A DNA stretch of 64,000 nucleotides from Luidia sarsii (GCA_949987565.1 OX465102.1:21284992-21348991); one strand, 5' to 3'; counted from the stretch's first letter, positions 11,083 to 22,362 are shown. The notes: a model not told the origin generated them from the sequence alone. Numbers and translations: made by a program.

Positions 11083-14000
11083 CTGCCGCAGCCAAAAAAT
11101 ATAAACAAATTGTGTAATGAACAGATTCTGCAGTGCACTGTTACTGCTTGGGAGCATGTATGACTACATATGGCTAAAAAACAATACACTGCCTACTGGG
11201 ATTGCCAGTAGCAACTACTGTACATGTACTATACACATTGTACAATGTACATGTACATGTACATGTACATGCAGTTACAGCAGTGGCTTCCATAGACTGA
11301 TATACATGTGTAAACTGAAGTTATCTCCAACCATACATTGGACATTGCCTGTAGCAACTACAGTAGCTTGTGGCTTCAATAGACTGATGTGTAAACTGAA
11401 GCCATACATGTAGGCAACCATACATGGACATTGCCTGTGGTGTACATGTAGCAATGTACAGTGTACAATGTACATGTACAGTGTGTACATGTACATGTAC
11501 ATGTACATGTAGCTTGTCATGTGGCTTCCATAGACTTACATGTACATGTATGTGTAAACTGAAGCCATAGTCAACCACACATTGACATTGCCTCTAAGCA
11601 AAGTACAGTACCTTGTGGCTTCCATAGACTGATGTGTAAACGTAGCAATGTTCATACATGTATAGTGTACATTGTATAATTTGTAGCAGGTGGATTCCTT
11701 AGACTGATGTGTAAACTTAAGCCATAGCCAACCATACAAGTATGGACATTGCCTGTCAAGCAAGTTACGGTACATGTACATGTACAGTGTATACATGTAG
11801 CAACTACTACCGGGTATGTGTATATTGTACAAACGTGTACATGTTGTGTAGCTGGTGGCTTCCATAGACTGATGTGTAAACTGAAGCCATAGCTAAACAA
11901 GTGACTGGTGTGCTGGACAGCCCATACAGTAAGAGCGCTGATACGCAAAACCCGAGGTCACAGCTTCATGTCCTCATTCAAGTTAAAGTTTTCTAAACTT
12001 TTCTTTGCCATTTTGTTTCAAAAATTGACCACTTTACTACTGTACATTGTACACTGTACCTGTGATTAAACTGATATTTAACCACTTCGCGCCGGGGGGT
12101 TTTTCAGCACCGATGACCGCCATACGGGGGTTTTTGAACAATGCATCATTTTAAAATCTTGCTAAAACAATCGGAACAATATATTTCTGTGAAATAAATC
12201 GATAAGGGTATACTATGGGTACAAGAGAGTAAAACCTGGCACAATTCGGACGTCGTTGTGGCTTTTGTCAAGAGATTATCCGTTCGAAAAAGGGCCCTTT
12301 GTGCGTCGTCAATGGACCGTAACGGACGTGTGTGTGTGGGTGCGTGTACGCTGCTGACAATCCCTGACCGCAGACTCCAGCCTCCACTCCAGGCAGTCAA
12401 ATCTTCGAGTTGGTCGGCCACAAACGAGCGTACAGATTACGGTAAAGAATGTGGGGGGAATTCCTATGCCAGACCGACGACCGTTAGGCTGTGTGGCATG
12501 CAAAGACAATGTCCCCCGCGTGCTTTCAGCTGCAGCGCGGTATCCCTCGATCCTCCACAGTAAAAGTCCCACAATTGCACAATTACTGCTGCTAATCTTG
12601 CAATTCATGTGGCAACTTGCGTCAAAAAGGGTCTTTGTACTGATTCATATTGCTTTGTTCTAAGCTGAAAAGAGTCTTTGTTTAGAATGTGGACAATAGT
12701 GGTGCCCGGATTCGGAGGGCCCCGTTGCAAAGGCAATCCAATTGACCTCCGGATTCGGAGGTCCCGGCGCGAAGTGGTTAAGTACCCTAGTGTCCTACAT
12801 GTACCTGTACATTGTACATGTACTGTAATCCAGATGTTCAAAGAAGACTGCCAAACCCCTTTGCCCTATATAGATAATGCTGCTTTTACACTGATTCGTG
12901 ATCATTTTATCACTACAGTAGGTTGGTGGGTTGGTGCCATAATGCCATTATATCATTGCATATTGGCCAACCACTTTTAACTGTGTCAAGGGACTTTTCT
13001 TCTTTCCTCCCTCCCCCCCTTCCCCTCCCCCTCTGATCCCAGTTCCAGCAGGCAACCCATTTCACTGTCTTAGCAAATAAGAAGAGTGCCGTTTGCAGAG
13101 GCCACAATGGTGCTGCAGTGCAAACAGGACTCCAAAAAATGGCGGGCAATAAAGACATAATCACGTACATGTCTAGGCCTACAAGTACGTACACATGTAA
13201 TCGCATTCTACAGTTGTACATATGTATACATGTACATGTACGTACACATACATAGTATTACAATTACCGGTACATGTATACAGTATGTACACGTACCGTA
13301 CATGTAGTTTATGTACAGTATTTATGTTCCATATTGCTCAGTCACTGTAGTGTACATGTACGTGTATACGTATACATGTATACATACATGTACATGTACA
13401 TGTATGTACATGTACACTACAGTGCAAATGTTATTACGCACCCACTCAAGAGACAGGTATGATTTTGAAAGTGATTATAATCCATTATTTAATTAGGTAA
13501 AAAACACAAAGCATATTTTTGTTGTGGGTGCGTAATAACATTTGCCCGGCAGTGTACATGTACATGTACATTGTATATGGTGTACAGTACAGTAAATGTA
13601 CAGTACTTGGTAATGTACACTGTACATGTACATTACATGTATGTACTGTACAGTAGGCCTAATGGTAGGCTTTGTGAAATTCACCTCCAGGGGCAGTATC
13701 CATAACCTGTATGCTCAATTCTTTCAACAATGCAGTACTATACAGCTCATTGCAACAGATGGGCTTTCCAACAGTCTCATTAAAATAGTCTAGGGCTCTG
13801 GTAAATCAACTCTTTTTGCACAAGTGCTATCGACATTACATGTACATGTACAGATACATGTACAGGTACAGGTACATGTATGTATACATGTTGGTAGAAT
13901 TGGGGTGAAATTACTCACTAACAGCACTAGCAATAGCATTACATCAATTCAAATGTACATTTGCAAGAATTCAAACATGGCAGTGGTATTTCAAACTTGA

Positions 14001-16724
14001 AGGCTCACTTGGTAAGGGCTTTAAAACAGTATTCCCTCCTGTGCCCCAACTTGAGAGGCATTTGCCCGCGGTCTCCTCCTCAAATTATGCACCGTTGAAT
14101 CACTCGCGCTGCTCCCACCACTGCCCGCCTTTTTTTGTTTGAATAAATGTAAATTGACTGAGCAGGGGCCAATTTCATAGAGTTGCTCAAGCGCCAAAAT
14201 CTGCTTACCAATAAGCACAAAACGTTAGGGTTCATTCATGTACATGTTGTACGTACATGTACATAAAATTATGTAGTACATGTATGTACAGTGTAGCCTA
14301 GAATCACCTTGCCAACCTAAACTTCAATTTCGTTTCCTGAAACAAGTAAAGGAGAATGGAATACAAGTCAAAAGTAATGGACACACATATATTCGAATCC
14401 TGGTGCGGTTTGTAATCCCGTTTACACAAGGGAGAATTTTCCTGCTATTTTTTGCAGATTTTCATGCTTAAGCAGCTCTATAGAAATTGGGCCTAGGGTA
14501 CAATGTACTTTGTGTGGTTTTCTGCATGGTTGTACATGTACATGTACATACATGTATGTAGGTGTAGTTTTGCAGACCATATTGTTTCTCAAGGGAATGT
14601 GTGTTTCCACTAACTTCTCAAGCTTACAGATACATGTACACATACATGCATTGTAACTGTTGTTTGCATCTTTCAATAAAATTTGGTCAAGAATATGCCT
14701 GTCGGTTTTGCTTTCATTCGCTGCGGGAAAATATTAGTGGTATTAATTAAGGCAGCATCCACTTTGCGCAATCCCATAAATTGCTGTTGCCAGGTTTACA
14801 ACAAATGGTTGTTTTTTGTTTTTGTTTTTTTATTTATGCAGATTCTCCCCAAACAAGGCTATAAAGCCACTCAATGTTAAGGGCTGGGGAAGGAAGGAGA
14901 CCTACATGGAGGAACTCAGGAAGGCTGGAGATAGGATGTTTGCATCTGCATGAAAGCGGGGGCGTGATCCCTGGAGATATACTGCAATCAATGGTTAAAT
15001 AAAAAATGCTTCTGACTGGCACCCCCACCCCGGCAAAGACTAGTTGACCATTTTGGGAAGGCCACCATCTAAGGGCTGGATACAAGTACATGTACCCTGT
15101 ACTGTAGCTTCAACGTTAAGAGTGCTGGTACGCAAATTCGCAAAACCAGGTCTTGGGTTCAAGTCCTGGTCCAGTCAAATTTTCCTTGGCTATTTAGAAG
15201 TTGCTGTGTTTTGTTTTGAAGGATATTGTCTCTCCCATTCTCCCACCCCAAAAAACAGTGAAATGATGGAAGAATTCAAAATGAGGTTTGAAATACCGTA
15301 TGCTTTCATTATTTTGTTCTATGATACGAGTATGAGTATGAGTATGAGTCATGACTTGTGTCAACCGGATGTCAGTCAGGTCTACATATATGTCTTGGTA
15401 CAAAACATGCACTTCAATGTTCCTGTGGCACACATATACAGTATGCGTCAACAAATCGTAATTAGAGGGAAAACTGTGAACATGTCCAAGTGGTTGTGCC
15501 AGACAATGGCTATTGTGGGTGGTCTAATGTGGATTCAGTGGGTGGTTTTTTTCAACACTTTTACAGTGCAGACACACTGCAGAGATTTATAACTAAAATC
15601 TTTCCAGTCTATTTTTTTCAGCAAGTGGTTGGGCCAGACAATGGCTGACATTGTCTACATAACAAAAGGTGCTCTATTGTGGACCTTTTTTGACTCTTTT
15701 ATGGTGTACACACTGTAGGAACATAGGCCTACACTTATTAGACTAAAATCTTTCCTGAGGCCCTACTTACAACGTCTGGGTCAGAGGCTTCAAAGACGTA
15801 GCACTGGAAGTTGGAATCGCTGTCCGGCCGCCAGAGGTAGGCGAAGCAGCGCCGGTCGTGGCCGCGCGAGAAGCGCGTGATGCTCTGCGGCAGGTGCTCA
15901 AAGACGATGGAGCCGCGGCTCTCCGAGATGCCCACGGCCGCCCGGGACGAGACCTGCAGGAAGATGCTCTGCCCACTGCTGCTGCTGCTGCTGCTGCTGC
16001 TGCTACTGCTGTTGACACCACTGTTGCTGCTGCTGCTGCGGGCCCGGCGTCGCTTATCGGCCAGGATCCAGGGCAGCATGGGCTGGGTGACGCGCCGATC
16101 CAGCGCCACATTGCCGTGGTAGCGCATCCTGAAGACGGCCTTGGTGCTGCCCGCCTCCTGGGGGACGGTAACGCAGCCGCCGCTGTCCTCCTCACGTCCC
16201 CGCATCAGGACGGGCTGGGTGTCCAGCATCTTGCTGCGGCGGTCCCGCGGCCCCGAGTCGGGCAGCGACGTCCGCATGCGGAGACGGACGCCGGCCAGGT
16301 CAGGGATGCCGTGGACACCGCTGCCGTCGTCCGTCTCGTCGTGGCCGCCCATCGCCGCATCATCGGGCGAGATGAGCAGCGATGCCGGCATGGTTGTCTC
16401 CTCAGGAATGTAAAGTTCCGACTCAGCGCTGCCGGTAGTGCTAGTACTACTACTTGTACAAGTACCTGCGCTGCAGTTACCGGCTGAGGGGCTACACTGC
16501 CGCTCTTTTATGCCGTCCGATGATGGGGCGCCACCGTCCACGGTGACCGAGCTGTTGTTAATGTTAGCGTGGGCGGGCGGGCCGGCCTGCCGTGCTCCGG
16601 CGCGCGACTCCCCGTCGGCTCCTCGCTGCAGCGTCGGCCGGACGCCGCGGTCCACTGACTCTCCGAGTCCGCTGTCCAGGGAGACGGCCTTCTTCGTGGC
16701 GAGAAAGGGCGCGTGTTGAGCCAT
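10279..16724 (-). CDS. TBC1D1/TBC1D4 (AS160)-type Rab GTPase-activating protein, N-terminal exons
   Basis: Join of 15771..16724 and 10279..11082 on the minus strand; 586 residues are visible and the gene continues beyond the left edge. Family knowledge: TBC1D1/TBC1D4 are Akt/AMPK-controlled Rab-GAPs that hold glucose-transporter vesicles inside the cell, with two N-terminal PTB regions and a C-terminal TBC domain. Seen here: a low-complexity N terminus; the first PTB segment (LDRRVTQPMLPWILADKRRR, then FEHLPQSITRFSR and CYVFEASD, residues about 198-318); then the family hallmark GRVTVSHKRAPPSLIDDAIE; a Ser-rich linker; and RTMLFQIG and LISPDKKSF up to FNDISFCSQ. The catalytic TBC domain is not in the window. 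A Ser run at about 239-250 comes from a CTG/AGC tract. The linker is longer and more Ala/Ser/Pro-rich than in vertebrates. Whether it is TBC1D1 or TBC1D4 cannot be decided; an invertebrate may have a single gene. Confidence 0.9.
10810..10827 (-). promoter_or_regulatory. Akt/AMPK-type phosphosite RKRHFS in the TBC1D homologue
   Basis: The codons read R-K-R-H-F-S, an RxRxxS motif with the serine at residue 409. It sits between GRVTVSHKRAPP and RTMLFQIG, the same place as the RKSFS site of vertebrate TBC1D1 and TBC1D4. Conservation of the site is seen; its use is inferred. Confidence 0.6.
11278..11895 (+). repeat. Diverged tandem repeat (family H), about six copies
   Basis: The motif GGCTTCCATAGACTGATGTG followed by TAAACTGAAGCCAT and then ACATTGCCTG recurs at about 11283, 11371, 11522, 11619, 11686 and 11859, spaced by (GTACAT)n pieces. 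GGCTTC and GAAGCC in each unit can pair as a small hairpin. Single related copies lie near 31085 and 57985. Confidence 0.85.
12082..12777. mobile_element. piggyBac-like non-autonomous element, TTAA target site
   Basis: The ends are inverted repeats, CCACTTCGCGCCGGGG on the left and its near-perfect complement on the right (15 matching bases), and the element is flanked by TTAA at 12078-12081 and 12778-12781. A TTAA duplication with ends beginning CC is the signature of the piggyBac superfamily. The 696-bp interior has no convincing transposase. Subterminal GGATTCGGAGG repeats lie near the right end. A second copy starts at 63912. Confidence 0.85.
13160..13650. repeat. (GTACAT)n microsatellite split by a mariner-like MITE
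   Basis: Irregular GTACAT arrays at 13160-13414 and 13555-13650 flank the 140-bp MITE described separately. Confidence 0.9.
13415..13554. mobile_element. Tc1/mariner-type MITE inserted in (GTACAT)n
   Basis: The element has inverted repeats of about 31 bp: CACTACAGTGCAAATGTTAT on the left and the complement of CACTGCCGGGCAAATGTTAT on the right, both continuing into TACGCACCCAC. It is flanked by TA on both sides (13413-13414 and 13555-13556). The TA duplication and the CACTGC-type ends fit the Tc1/mariner superfamily. No coding capacity. Confidence 0.85.
14163..14495. mobile_element. Inverted-repeat element, family K (hAT-like ends)
   Basis: The left end CAGGGGCCAATTTCATAGAG continues into TTGCTCAAGCG. 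The right end is the complement, reading GCTTAAGCAGCTCTATAGAA then ATTGGGCCT, giving imperfect inverted repeats of roughly 40 bp. The CAGGG start resembles hAT elements, but I see no clear 8-bp duplication. Related ends occur at 22100-22362 and 63887. Confidence 0.6.
14740..15190 (+). repeat. tRNA-like SINE family D, plus copy
   Basis: The copy contains the shared body (GGCGTGATCCCTGGAGATAT, ACCCCGGCAAAGACTAGTTG, CCATCTAAGGGCTGGATA) followed by a tRNA-like segment ending in GGGTTCAAGTCCTGGTCCAG, a good pol III B-box. A (GTACAT) interruption sits inside the A-box region. Other copies are listed separately. Confidence 0.75.
15771..16724 (-). CDS. TBC1D1/4 homologue, first coding exon
   Basis: 318 codons from the ATG at 16724 (MAQHAPFLAT) to GAC-GTT. 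The donor is GTAAGT at 15770-15765, phase 0. The exon carries most of the first PTB segment after a 195-residue disordered N terminus. Confidence 0.88.
15976..16036 (-). repeat. CTG/AGC trinucleotide run coding for poly-Ser
   Basis: About 20 CTG-type triplets inside the first TBC1D coding exon read as a serine run on the minus strand. Such coding runs often vary in length between individuals. Confidence 0.9.
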
Positions 16725-17740
16725 ACCCGAGGCAGTTCCTGTCCTATAAATGCCGATCCTTTACTGATCTGTATTCCTCTCTGATAGGGGGGAAGGTGAA
16801 TTCCCCCCTGCCGTCTCGATGACACAAGACGAAAAAATGACTCACCTGCCCCCGACCGTCGCCATATTTTTTTCAACTCACGACTGCGCGATGTTGTTGT
16901 TTTTGGAGGGGGCATAAATACATCCAATTGGCTTTTCCGGACGTAACTTGCACATCGATCGCTCCGACTGGGGTCTTTCGGGGGCGATCCCCCGGCCGAT
17001 TTATTCAGATTTGGCTGGAGGAAGTAATCCAGCGGGATTATTTGCCGCTCAGTGGGACAGACGTTCCTCTCTCTTGTGCCGCTAGCTTCAGACGGGGTCA
17101 GGCAGATTGTGCTTGGCCGCAGACATTTTACATCAACTACATGCGCGATAATAATTGGATTGGCTGGACGGAAAATACCCCCCCCCTCTCAAAAAACAAA
17201 AAATGTCATGTGGTTGCCTATTATTTTATTTTTTTTAAAGCCCAATTTTATATTTCGGAAATGATATTCCGAATTGAATGGAAGACTTATGATTCAATGG
17301 AGCTGGGATTTGCTTCGATTTTGTATTGGGTTTTTTTGTACTGAAGTTGTGTGGTAGATTTTTTTTATATACTGTATCCTATACTGTACATGGACATGTT
17401 TAAAATGAATGTGCACATGTACAAATGTACGTACAGTACGTGTATAGCAGCTGTACATGACTTGTTATTCATGCGTGTAACCGACGTCACCACTGTATTG
17501 TGTGCGTATACACCAAGTCTTGATTCGGGCATCTTTCATGACGTAAGGAAATGGGTTCAAGGCAGGTACAGTCCCATGCACAAAATGGACAATGGTAAGA
17601 TCGGGATGATTGATTATTTTGAAGGGTTGATCTCGGAAACCTTGAGATGTCCCGTCAAAATCAATGGGAGAGACAGAGGGAGATTATCCCGACCTGACCG
17701 ACGTCGATTTCTTAGAAAACTTAGAGGTCATTATCAGAAA
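16725..17740. other. 5' flank of the TBC1D homologue
   Basis: No gene is supported here. The first 140 bases are the likely 5' untranslated region or promoter of the minus-strand gene. Beyond that lies AT-rich unique sequence with a few GTAC units near 17390-17460. Confidence 0.5.
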
Positions 17741-17749
17741 TAATGATGG

Positions 17750-17860
17750 GCGGGTGGGTGGAGGGAGGGAGGGAGCGGGGGGCGAGGGAGATGAAGGGAG
17801 GAGAGGAAGGGGGTGTGAGGGGGCGAAGGGAGGGGAGGGGAGGGATGCATGGAGGAGGTA
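17750..17860 (+). repeat. Purine (G/A) low-complexity tract
   Basis: Nearly pure GGGAGG/GAAGGG sequence on the plus strand. Confidence 0.85.
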
Positions 17861-18065
17861 TCAGGGATGATATCGAAGTTGTTCGATGACCGTCGGGAAT
17901 TTGAAAACCGAACGAAATTCTCCTGCACCACATCTTTGACATCCCTATAGTTCATCGGATGCAAATTAAACAGATCGTCATTATGTGACGGGCAAAAGCA
18001 GGCAGGCAAAGATATGATCGATTTCAAGTTGACAACAGAGCTTCAACTGAACAGAAAATATATAG

Positions 18066-18900
18066 TCCTCCCTCGATCCCTCCCCTCGATCTCTCCCCTC
18101 GGTCTCCCCCTCTCCCTCCCCACCTCCCCTTCTCCTCCTCAACCTCCCTCTCCTCCTCGATCCACCTTCCTCTCCCCCTCCATATCTCCCCTCCATCTCC
18201 CCTCCGTCTCTCCTCTACCTCTCCCCGCCCCTCCCTCTTCCTCCCTCTTCCTCCCTCTCCCCGACTCTCGAAATAATAGTCCTCCCCTCGATCCTTCTCC
18301 CTCTCCCTCTCCCTCTCCCTCTCCCTCTCCCTCTCCCTCTCCCTCTCCCTCTCCCTTTCCCTCTCCCTCTCCCTCTCCCTCTCCCTCTCCCTCTCCCCTC
18401 CCCTCCCCCTCCCTCTCCCTCTCCCTCTCCCTCTCCCTCTCCCTCTCCCTCTCCCTCTCCCTCTCCCTCTCCCTCTCCCTCTCCCTCTCCCTCCGTCCCT
18501 CTCCCTCTCCCTCTCCCTCTCCCTCTCCCTCTCCCTCTCCCTCTCCCTCTCCCTCTCCCTCTCCCTCTCCCTCTCCCTCTCCCTCTCCCTCTCCCTCTCC
18601 CTCTCCCTCTCCCTCTCCCTCTCCCTCTCCCTCTACCTCTCCCTCTCCCTCTCCCTCTCCCTCTCCCTCTCCCTCTTCCTCTTCCTCTCCCTCTCCCTCT
18701 CCCCTCGATCTCCATCTCCCCTCCCCCTCCCCCTCCCTCTCCCTCGTCCTCCCTCTTCCTCTTCCTCTTCCTCTCCCTCTCCCTCTCCCTCTCCCTCTCC
18801 CCTCCCTCTCTCCCTCTCCCTCTCCCTCTCGCTCCCCCTCCCCCCTCTCCCGGCCTATCCCTCTCCCTCTCGCTTCTCCTCCCCCCTCCCTCTCCATTTC
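18066..18900 (+). repeat. Polypyrimidine region with a (CCCTCT)n hexanucleotide array
   Basis: The core from about 18295 to 18700 is an almost perfect CTCCCT/CCCTCT array of more than 60 units, with C/T-only sequence on both sides. The mirror-symmetric homopyrimidine strand is of the kind that can form triplex H-DNA. The Ser-Pro and Arg-Gly/Glu-Gly ORFs through it are artefacts. Confidence 0.95.
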
Positions 18901-18909
18901 TCTCATCCC

Positions 18910-19930
18910 GGGGAACCCGAAGTCAATTTCACACCTCTTTTATCAAAGTTGTTTACACGACATCGACTCCGGGTATAATTAATACCGATGAGCTCCATCA
19001 GTCGGTTTTGTTTTCGTCGTCCGGTGTATAATTGATGTTGTCGAAAGCGGAGGCTATACATTTTGGGAACTCCATGAACCTAAAAATAACGCGGTGAGAC
19101 AGTCGACCGCAAGCATTCCGAAGCCATTTCGTCACCCCTCCTGGTTGGGTCCACAAAGAGGGGATCGACCGTGTGAGTTCAGGAGAAGGCTCGCCTTGCG
19201 TGCAATGCACAGACAGAAATAATCGTCACATATCGCACAGAAAGTATCCAACTTCGAGACAAGCCGCAGGGCGCAACACGGTGACGCATAGGAAGCAGGG
19301 GGCGGGGGAGTGAGGAATATTGCTCTGAACCAAAACATAATGTGATCCGGCACCTCGACATAAGGAATATCCCACCAAAACACTTTTCGAGTAAACAACG
19401 CCTGAAGTCAAAGTATCTTCTCAATTCGGAAAAAAAAAACATTTTTTTTTTGTATTTTCGGAAAGTTAATGTATATTGGAGGATATTATGTTCAAAGGAT
19501 TTTTCCGATATCCGTCTCTAAACGTTGAAAAACGAGGATTTCGGGGGAGTGTTTGTGTAATGTTTTCATGAAAATGTAAAGTTCCTGCCTTTTTGAATGG
19601 CCGCTTTCGAGGAGTCAGAATGGCAATGTTATATTGTGTCTGGTACCAAATGAACGCCTTGTACTATTTACAACAAAGTTCACACGGAAATAATTTTGAT
19701 ATCATTTGAAAGCAAATGGTATACTCTTTCACATCCTTAGAAAATCTCAAAATCTCAAAAGTGGGGGTTATTGCTCATTATGCTGTGCCGGGTCACAAAT
19801 AATAGACACAAATCGATCATAACGGACTCAGTGAGCTGAGACACGTGAGTGAAAGCCTTTTCGGGGCGTATGGACTTGAGTCCGAGTTCAAGTGGTCAGC
19901 CGGAAGACTGACCGCTGTCGATGTCTCAGT
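18910..19930. other. Intergenic, no feature recognised
   Basis: Unique, moderately AT-rich sequence. Short ORFs on the minus strand (for example 19132-19442) have no recognisable domain. Confidence 0.5.
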
Positions 19931-19933
19931 CAT

Positions 19934-20425
19934 GGGTGCAGAACACTATAAAATCGAGCGCCCATTGAAGATTGAACACTGTACAAAAAACACTCACTTT
20001 CAAAGCATATTATCCCACAACCTAAAATTTCTCAGTTCCTGCATATAGCTATACTGAAAATGTTAGTTTGGCCCTTCATCCCACAGATTCTTTTCAATTT
20101 TTGGGTCCTTAAGGATTGTATTTTTTTTTCCTAATAAGCCCCCAGAAAAAAAGCACAAAAAAAATGTGTAGCCGTCTAAGCCGAATTTCTGCAAGGATTT
20201 TCTGATGGACCCCTCCACTTCTGTATAATTATACAGCCAAATATAGGGCAACATTTCAAGCCAGATATGGTCCAAATTGCATACCAAATCTTAAGCTTCA
20301 CTTATTCTACAATGTAGGCCTATCAGTTGATTAGCTTCCAAAGACCCCTTATTAAAACAAGTTGTGGGTCCACACTTATGATAATCAGCTCGGACTCTTG
20401 GATGGAGTTTGTTTGTTGCACCCCC
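19934..20425 (+). repeat. Interspersed repeat family A, copy 1
   Basis: From GGGTGCAGAACACT through CATTGAAGATTGAACACTGT to GATAATCAGCTCGG and TCTTGGATGGA, this copy aligns along its length with 23664-24145 and partly with 43878-43975. The family is about 480 bp, non-coding and unclassified. Confidence 0.8.
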
Positions 20426-20749
20426 ATATGCTGGCTGAAGCGGCGCTAGACTCTCTTAATTCAACCTCCATCGATTCAACCCATGCACCGATTCATGGTG
20501 TCTACTTGCAGAAGGTGATGATGATTTGTGGCGGACATGGGCATTGAATATGTGTCCCCGTCACGGTTCCAAGTGGCTATGACTCATCCCAAACAAAAAT
20601 GAGTAGTTCTCTCAGTCTTATAGCCCCAAAGAATTGTGAACAACTTATGTTGATGCAGTATGAACTTACTGCATTCTGCTAATTCTTCTTCTGTGCTTCC
20701 TATCATTTTCAAATAAATATCATGTATTAGAAAAACTGACTGCGAACTG

Positions 20750-20850
20750 TTGAACAAATTGAAATAATGGCAAAGAAAACTTGGACTGCAATGGACAGGG
20801 ATTTGAACCTGAGACATCTGGTTTTGAGTACCAGCATGCATATAATTATA
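20750..20850 (-). repeat. SINE family D, minus fragment
   Basis: GGCAAAGAAAACTTGGACTG, then GGGATTTGAACCTGAGACAT and CTGGTTTTGAGTACCAGC, match the reverse of the tRNA-like segment of family D. Truncated. Confidence 0.6.
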
Positions 20851-20859
20851 TATGCGTCT

Positions 20860-22095
20860 GAAGCGCTTTAGAATAATTATTTTGTGCCGAATTTGAAAGC
20901 ATTATTTTGTAGGTCACATACAGAAAACAATATACGGAAACATGTTTGTTTTTCTGACTGTCTGTCTATCTGTCTGTTTACTAAAACTGAGACAACAAGA
21001 GCACAGCGTTATGCACTGGCTTAGCAAGCAAATTTGAATTCAGCACCACCCCTCCTCAAGTTGATCCCACATCCTTGTATTTCAGGTTGCCAGCCAACGG
21101 AACGAGAACAGAAATATAGTAAGCGAAAGTCGCTCGAAATAGACTTGGACAAAATGTGTCTGATCTCATGACTTAGCGCTATATAATATTACCACCTCAT
21201 CGAGTTATACGGCAGCCCTTATAAATGGCGGCCCTCGCAAATTTTCGTGTTTTTTTTCGCTGCATACATTGCTTAGATTAGGACTGCTAAACGCGAAAAA
21301 TATGTCTTAAACTGATGGAGTTCTAACCCGAACAAGTCGAATGTAACCCGATAATTTAAAACAACTCATATTTTGTATATATCAATGCTGGAATATCTTT
21401 GACCACCCAGTTTTGTAGAGTATCCCGTCCCTATTTATTTTGGCAAGAAATCCTTGTTTTGCTAATCTGTCGGTCTTTTTTTTAATTATATCATTAACAC
21501 TAGGCCTATTACCCCACATAAACCTTCGAACGATGTATAATAGACCTAATTTGATTTCCGAATTGCCATGTGGTTAATGTATAACTTGTTGCTTGTCATA
21601 TTTTCTTATTAAAGCGGAATTACTCATACAGGAGTCAATTTGCCGGTGACGGAAAGTTCCAACAGAATTGACACCTATACTAGATTTTAAAAAATGCTGC
21701 GTGCGAGTCAACAACATCGCAGGTTAGTGATGCACGATCGAGATGGGACAAAATATTAGACGGGTTAACCAACCGTCAGTAAGTCGGCGTCTAGACCGCT
21801 CATGATGAAACGCTCAACCCAGCCCATGCAGGTCTGACATCGTAAATGAATGACTCATCATCATAAAGCGACTACACGGTTACTGGCGCTCAATCATTTT
21901 CTCAAACACTCTGTATGCATCATCGAGCAAAGGCCGTCAATCATTCTGGAATCTTTCCCTCCGGTTGCCTGTGTTTGAGAGCGGCGAGCCAGGCGCTGCA
22001 TGCAACGCACTCAGAGTCGATTTCCTTAATTGAACGCCGTCACGGTTCGAAAGTATCAACAGTTTTGAAATTGCTGCTAAAAGGAAATCGGACCA
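20860..22095. other. Intergenic, no feature recognised
   Basis: AT-rich sequence without supported genes; no exon-like conserved peptide was found on either strand. Confidence 0.45.
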
Positions 22096-22099
22096 CAAC

Positions 22100-22362
22100 T
22101 TGGGCCAATATCATATAGCCGCTTAAGCGTGAAAATCTGCTAAGCGTGAAAATTCTTCCCCGTGTATAAACAGGAGTATTTATACGAAGCACATTACGAT
22201 GCGATGTCATTGCTTCTGACTTGTATTCGATCCACTTTATTCTATACTTTACATCAAACACAAGTGATGTTAGGGTTAATTGACACAGTGATCTTTTGAA
22301 TCGTATTTCTATGACTTTTGGTGCTTATATATATAAGCGGCTCTATGAAAGTGCCCCTGTCC
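22100..22362. mobile_element. Inverted-repeat element, family K, copy 2
   Basis: The left end is TGGGCCAATATCATATAGCC then GCTTAAGC. The right end, read on the other strand, is CAGGGGCACTTTCATAGAGC then CGCTTATA. It matches the ends of 14163-14495; the interior differs. Confidence 0.55.

Noticed and set aside
12258..12608. ORFs of about 100 residues inside the piggyBac-like element
   Set aside because: They show none of the piggyBac transposase motifs; the element is non-autonomous.
16928..17344. 138-residue plus-strand ORF upstream of the TBC1D gene
   Set aside because: No recognisable motif and AT-rich, non-coding-like composition in the second half.
18014..18982. 322-residue Ser-Pro ORF and Arg-Gly/Glu-Gly ORFs on the other strand
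   Set aside because: Artefacts of (CCCTCT)n.
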